Assembly (NCBI RefSeq): GCF_009905725.1 | Contig: NZ_JAAAKV010000007.1 | Span: 248,001 to 312,000 of the forward strand | Source: Emticicia sp. CRIBPO | GTDB taxonomy: Bacteria; Bacteroidota; Bacteroidia; Cytophagales; Spirosomataceae | Direction: 5' to 3' | DNA length: 64,000 nt | In this document: in pieces, positions 62,041-64,000 of the stretch | How positions within the stretch are numbered: the first letter of the stretch is position 1 | Layout of the letters: each line of letters begins with the position of its first letter | Made by a program: the position numbers and the translations under genes | Notes under the pieces: generated by a model | Databases searched by the model: none | The model's input: the letters and a program-made list of their open reading frames with translations, nothing else | What the model was told of the DNA's origin: nothing

Positions 62041-64000
62041 TTTTTGGAAATCAGTTGGAAACTTTTGTTTGAAAAATAAATCTTCCTTTCTTTCAGTTGA
62101 ATCGTAAAAACAACCTCTTTAAGTGCCCCCGGCTCAACCACGACGCTCTGTACCGGATTTTCTATCTCATACTGACCGGCATTCCCCTGGACAGATACTT
62201 CGATCCGCCACTTTCCCGGCTGTATTTCCTTAAAGCTGAACAAGCCGTTGTCATTTGGCCTGGTCAGAAAACTCTCCTTTTCATTTGATATTTTAACCAG
62301 GATCACGGGTGGTTTTGTGTCTGTTTGCTGGTTAGCTGCCTTGAGGGTTATTTTCCCCTCAATACCTCCAGATACCACCAGGGGCACAGTTACTTCCCTG
62401 ACGCTTCTCGCCTCCACATTTACCTCCAGGGGTGTTCGGGTTTCCGCAATTATTCCGTTACCCATCGTCGATTTATCCAGGGTCAGGTAATACTTATCCG
62501 GCGTCAGGTCATTGAAATAGAAGTTGCCGGAAGCATCTGTCAGGAATTTCTTATCCTGGAGATTAACAAGTATCCCTGATTTCGGCATCTGGTCACTTCC
62601 GGTGATTGTTCCTTTTACAGACCCCAGGTTCTTGTTTTTGGCAATCGGAACATTAAGTTTCAGGGTATATTTTACCACAAAAAACAGGCTGCTTTCATTT
62701 AACGCCGAATGGTAAGGCAGAAACATCCGGCCACCCAGGATGCTTATCCGGTTATGTCTGGTATTCCATTCGACCGATAAATCCATATAACTCCTCGTTT
62801 GTATCAACTCATCCGGAGCATAATTATTACGGTAAGAAAATGAGGCATTGAATACATTATTCACAATCGCCCGGCCGCTTCCTCCGTAGTAATAGTAATT
62901 CTGAAGACTGGTATTCTCAGAGAATTTGGCATTGCGTTGAAACTCACCGAAACCACCGAGCCAAAACCATCTGAAAATCCTGACCTGGGGTTGTAAAACC
63001 GACCGTATACTGGTGGAATACCTGATGTCGTCTCCTGCGGCCAGTAAATTCCTTGCAAGACCATAACGGTTTTCAAACCATACCTGTAACTTTTCTGTGC
63101 CGGCCATATAGACCAGTCTGCCATATTTTTCTTTAAAATAAAACTGTTTTATTTCCTGACGGTCCTCTTTTTCTTCCTGGTTATAACTCAGCATCAGCCG
63201 GTGTCCACGTGCGACGTTGTAGTTCAGCAATAAACTGTTATTGGTATAATAAGGCGAAGTATTCAGGATATAGGTATCAAACCTTGGATTAAGCCTGGTA
63301 ATATTAGACTGCAGGCCGACATTTAATTTTTTAAACAATAAATAATAAAACGAGTTGACCGCCTGCCAGCTGTTGTGGTATGAACCGTAAAAGTTCTTAC
63401 CTGCATACACCTGGTCACTGCTGACCTGGAATTTCTTTACCTGAAAATTAATCCTGTTAAAAAAACCGGCATCCAACTTTCCATGAGCCCGGGAAGCGGC
63501 CAGCTCGGTAATGAAAGACAAAACAGGGGTGCGGTATTGGGCGGTTACTCCGTACATTTGCGTATTGAACCACTCGTCTTTAAATCTGACTCTTTTTGAA
63601 AGTGCATCGAAAGAAAACATCAGGTTTTCTTTCGGGATATAGTAAAATCGCCCTCCGTAGGTATCTTTTTGGTAAGGATAAAACCGGGGCTGGTTATAAA
63701 AAACACTTATTCCGGTTTTCCCTATCTTCTGATCAAACCACAGCCCCCTTCCGAATCGCCCGAACTCCATCAGGTTATTAACCCTCAGCGGGTAGTCTCC
63801 CAGCGACACATTAGTCCTTTTTTTATAAGAATAGCTCAACGAATACAAATCGAAGCTCCCTACTGCGGGTAAATTGATCTGGTTTGGCCCATGAACCGTA
63901 AAATCCATAAAATGCCTTTGTTTAAAGTCCAGAAATCCTGATCCCCTGATGTCATATTGAAAAGATGACCTCGCTTTGTGATTGAGGTTAAAATGACTGT
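62037..64000 (-). CDS. Usher-like outer-membrane beta-barrel protein, copy 2 (partial)
   Basis: The frame is open to the window edge, so the 5' end lies outside. The visible 654 residues match the barrel and C-terminal half of copy 1 almost motif for motif: GSGFLDFKQRHFMDFTVHGPNQ near the edge (in parts), NSWQAVNSFYYLLFKK, RNNYAPDELIQ, and the C-terminal TDASGNFYFNDLTPDKYYL and GLFSFKEIQPGKWRI domains. Identity looks above half. An internal Met at 63908 is not the start, because homology continues upstream of it. Confidence 0.65.
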   Translation of the reverse strand, partial: SHFNLNHKARSSFQYDIRGSGFLDFKQRHFMDFTVHGPNQINLPAVGSFDLYSLSYSYKKRTNVSLGDYPLRVNNLMEFGRFGRGLWFDQKIGKTGISVFYNQPRFYPYQKDTYGGRFYYIPKENLMFSFDALSKRVRFKDEWFNTQMYGVTAQYRTPVLSFITELAASRAHGKLDAGFFNRINFQVKKFQVSSDQVYAGKNFYGSYHNSWQAVNSFYYLLFKKLNVGLQSNITRLNPRFDTYILNTSPYYTNNSLLLNYNVARGHRLMLSYNQEEKEDRQEIKQFYFKEKYGRLVYMAGTEKLQVWFENRYGLARNLLAAGDDIRYSTSIRSVLQPQVRIFRWFWLGGFGEFQRNAKFSENTSLQNYYYYGGSGRAIVNNVFNASFSYRNNYAPDELIQTRSYMDLSVEWNTRHNRISILGGRMFLPYHSALNESSLFFVVKYTLKLNVPIAKNKNLGSVKGTITGSDQMPKSGILVNLQDKKFLTDASGNFYFNDLTPDKYYLTLDKSTMGNGIIAETRTPLEVNVEARSVREVTVPLVVSGGIEGKITLKAANQQTDTKPPVILVKISNEKESFLTRPNDNGLFSFKEIQPGKWRIEVSVQGNAGQYEIENPVQSVVVEPGALKEVVFTIQLKERKIYFSNKSFQLISKK

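Larger units (their letters stand above)
55347..64000 (-). repeat. Tandem duplication of a barrel-A-B gene block
   Basis: The block usher-like, type A, type B occurs twice (56389-59091 with 55871-56392 and 55347-55862; 62037-64000 with 61513-62040 and 60965-61513) in the same order and orientation. Even the four-base overlaps are kept. One chaperone-like and one type C gene lie between the copies. Confidence 0.8.

Noticed and set aside
1-64000. tRNA, rRNA, CRISPR arrays, insertion sequences, integrases and riboswitches
   Set aside because: I looked for tRNA-like cloverleaf ends, regularly spaced repeats, transposase motifs and known leader structures and found none that I could support.

Overview
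The window comes from a member of the Bacteroidota, most likely the Cytophagia. The evidence is the recurrent promoter element TAnnTTTG just upstream of genes, the gliding gene gldG, DUF3078, DUF4293 and DUF3467 proteins, a GldG/FtsX-era gene set typical of the phylum, and frequent absence of a clear Shine-Dalgarno. Most of the DNA is ordinary chromosome with moderate GC; three stretches look accessory.

Layout. 1-9.3 kb: thioesterase, ftsY, a MocR/PdxR-type regulator next to a GNAT plus FMN-binding protein pair, ornithine aminotransferase divergent from an Lrp/AsnC regulator with shared operator-like sites, a NifS-type cysteine desulfurase, a small XRE regulator and recF. 9.4-12.9 kb: a decayed polymorphic-toxin locus. 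The toxin carries a PoNe-like nuclease C-terminus broken by a frameshift, its PoNi-type immunity gene (DUF1910/DUF1911) is intact, and a fragment of another toxin core follows. 13-22.2 kb: pdhA, a TPR protein, ribH, lysC, serS, a LytS/LytTR two-component pair, a pirin-like bicupin and an intradiol-dioxygenase lipoprotein.

22.4-28.9 kb is an AT-rich peptide-secretion locus. It has a small HTH protein, three copies of one promoter module with identical internal spacing, one intact double-glycine leader peptide with two cysteines, a decayed second peptide, several two-helix membrane miniproteins (candidate immunity proteins), a membrane-anchored thioredoxin-like protein and an ABC exporter with an N-terminal C39 peptidase. 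The likely logic is that the C39 domain cleaves the leader at Gly-Gly, the ABC domain exports the peptide, and the thioredoxin-like protein handles its disulfide.

29.1-36 kb is a division and wall cluster (ftsZ, ftsA, ftsQ, murG, ftsW, all on the minus strand) in which the place usually held by murC is taken by a GNAT/arginyl-transferase-like gene; mscL and envelope genes follow. 38-55 kb is mostly housekeeping: an ECF sigma factor with two paralogous miniproteins downstream, an SCP2 protein and acyl-CoA dehydrogenase, guaB, a PBP4-type peptidase, gldG, dnaN, fusA, HIT and gpsA.

55.3-64 kb, minus strand, is the most striking part. It reads as a chaperone-usher-like surface fibre system: a secreted Ig-like subunit, a two-domain periplasmic chaperone-like protein, a 900-residue outer-membrane beta-barrel protein with Ig-like ends, then two more small secreted subunit-like proteins. 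A second copy of the barrel plus the two small subunits lies next to it and runs off the window edge. The gene order matches classical chaperone-usher operons, but no member looks like a close relative of the known families, so this assignment is inference from architecture.
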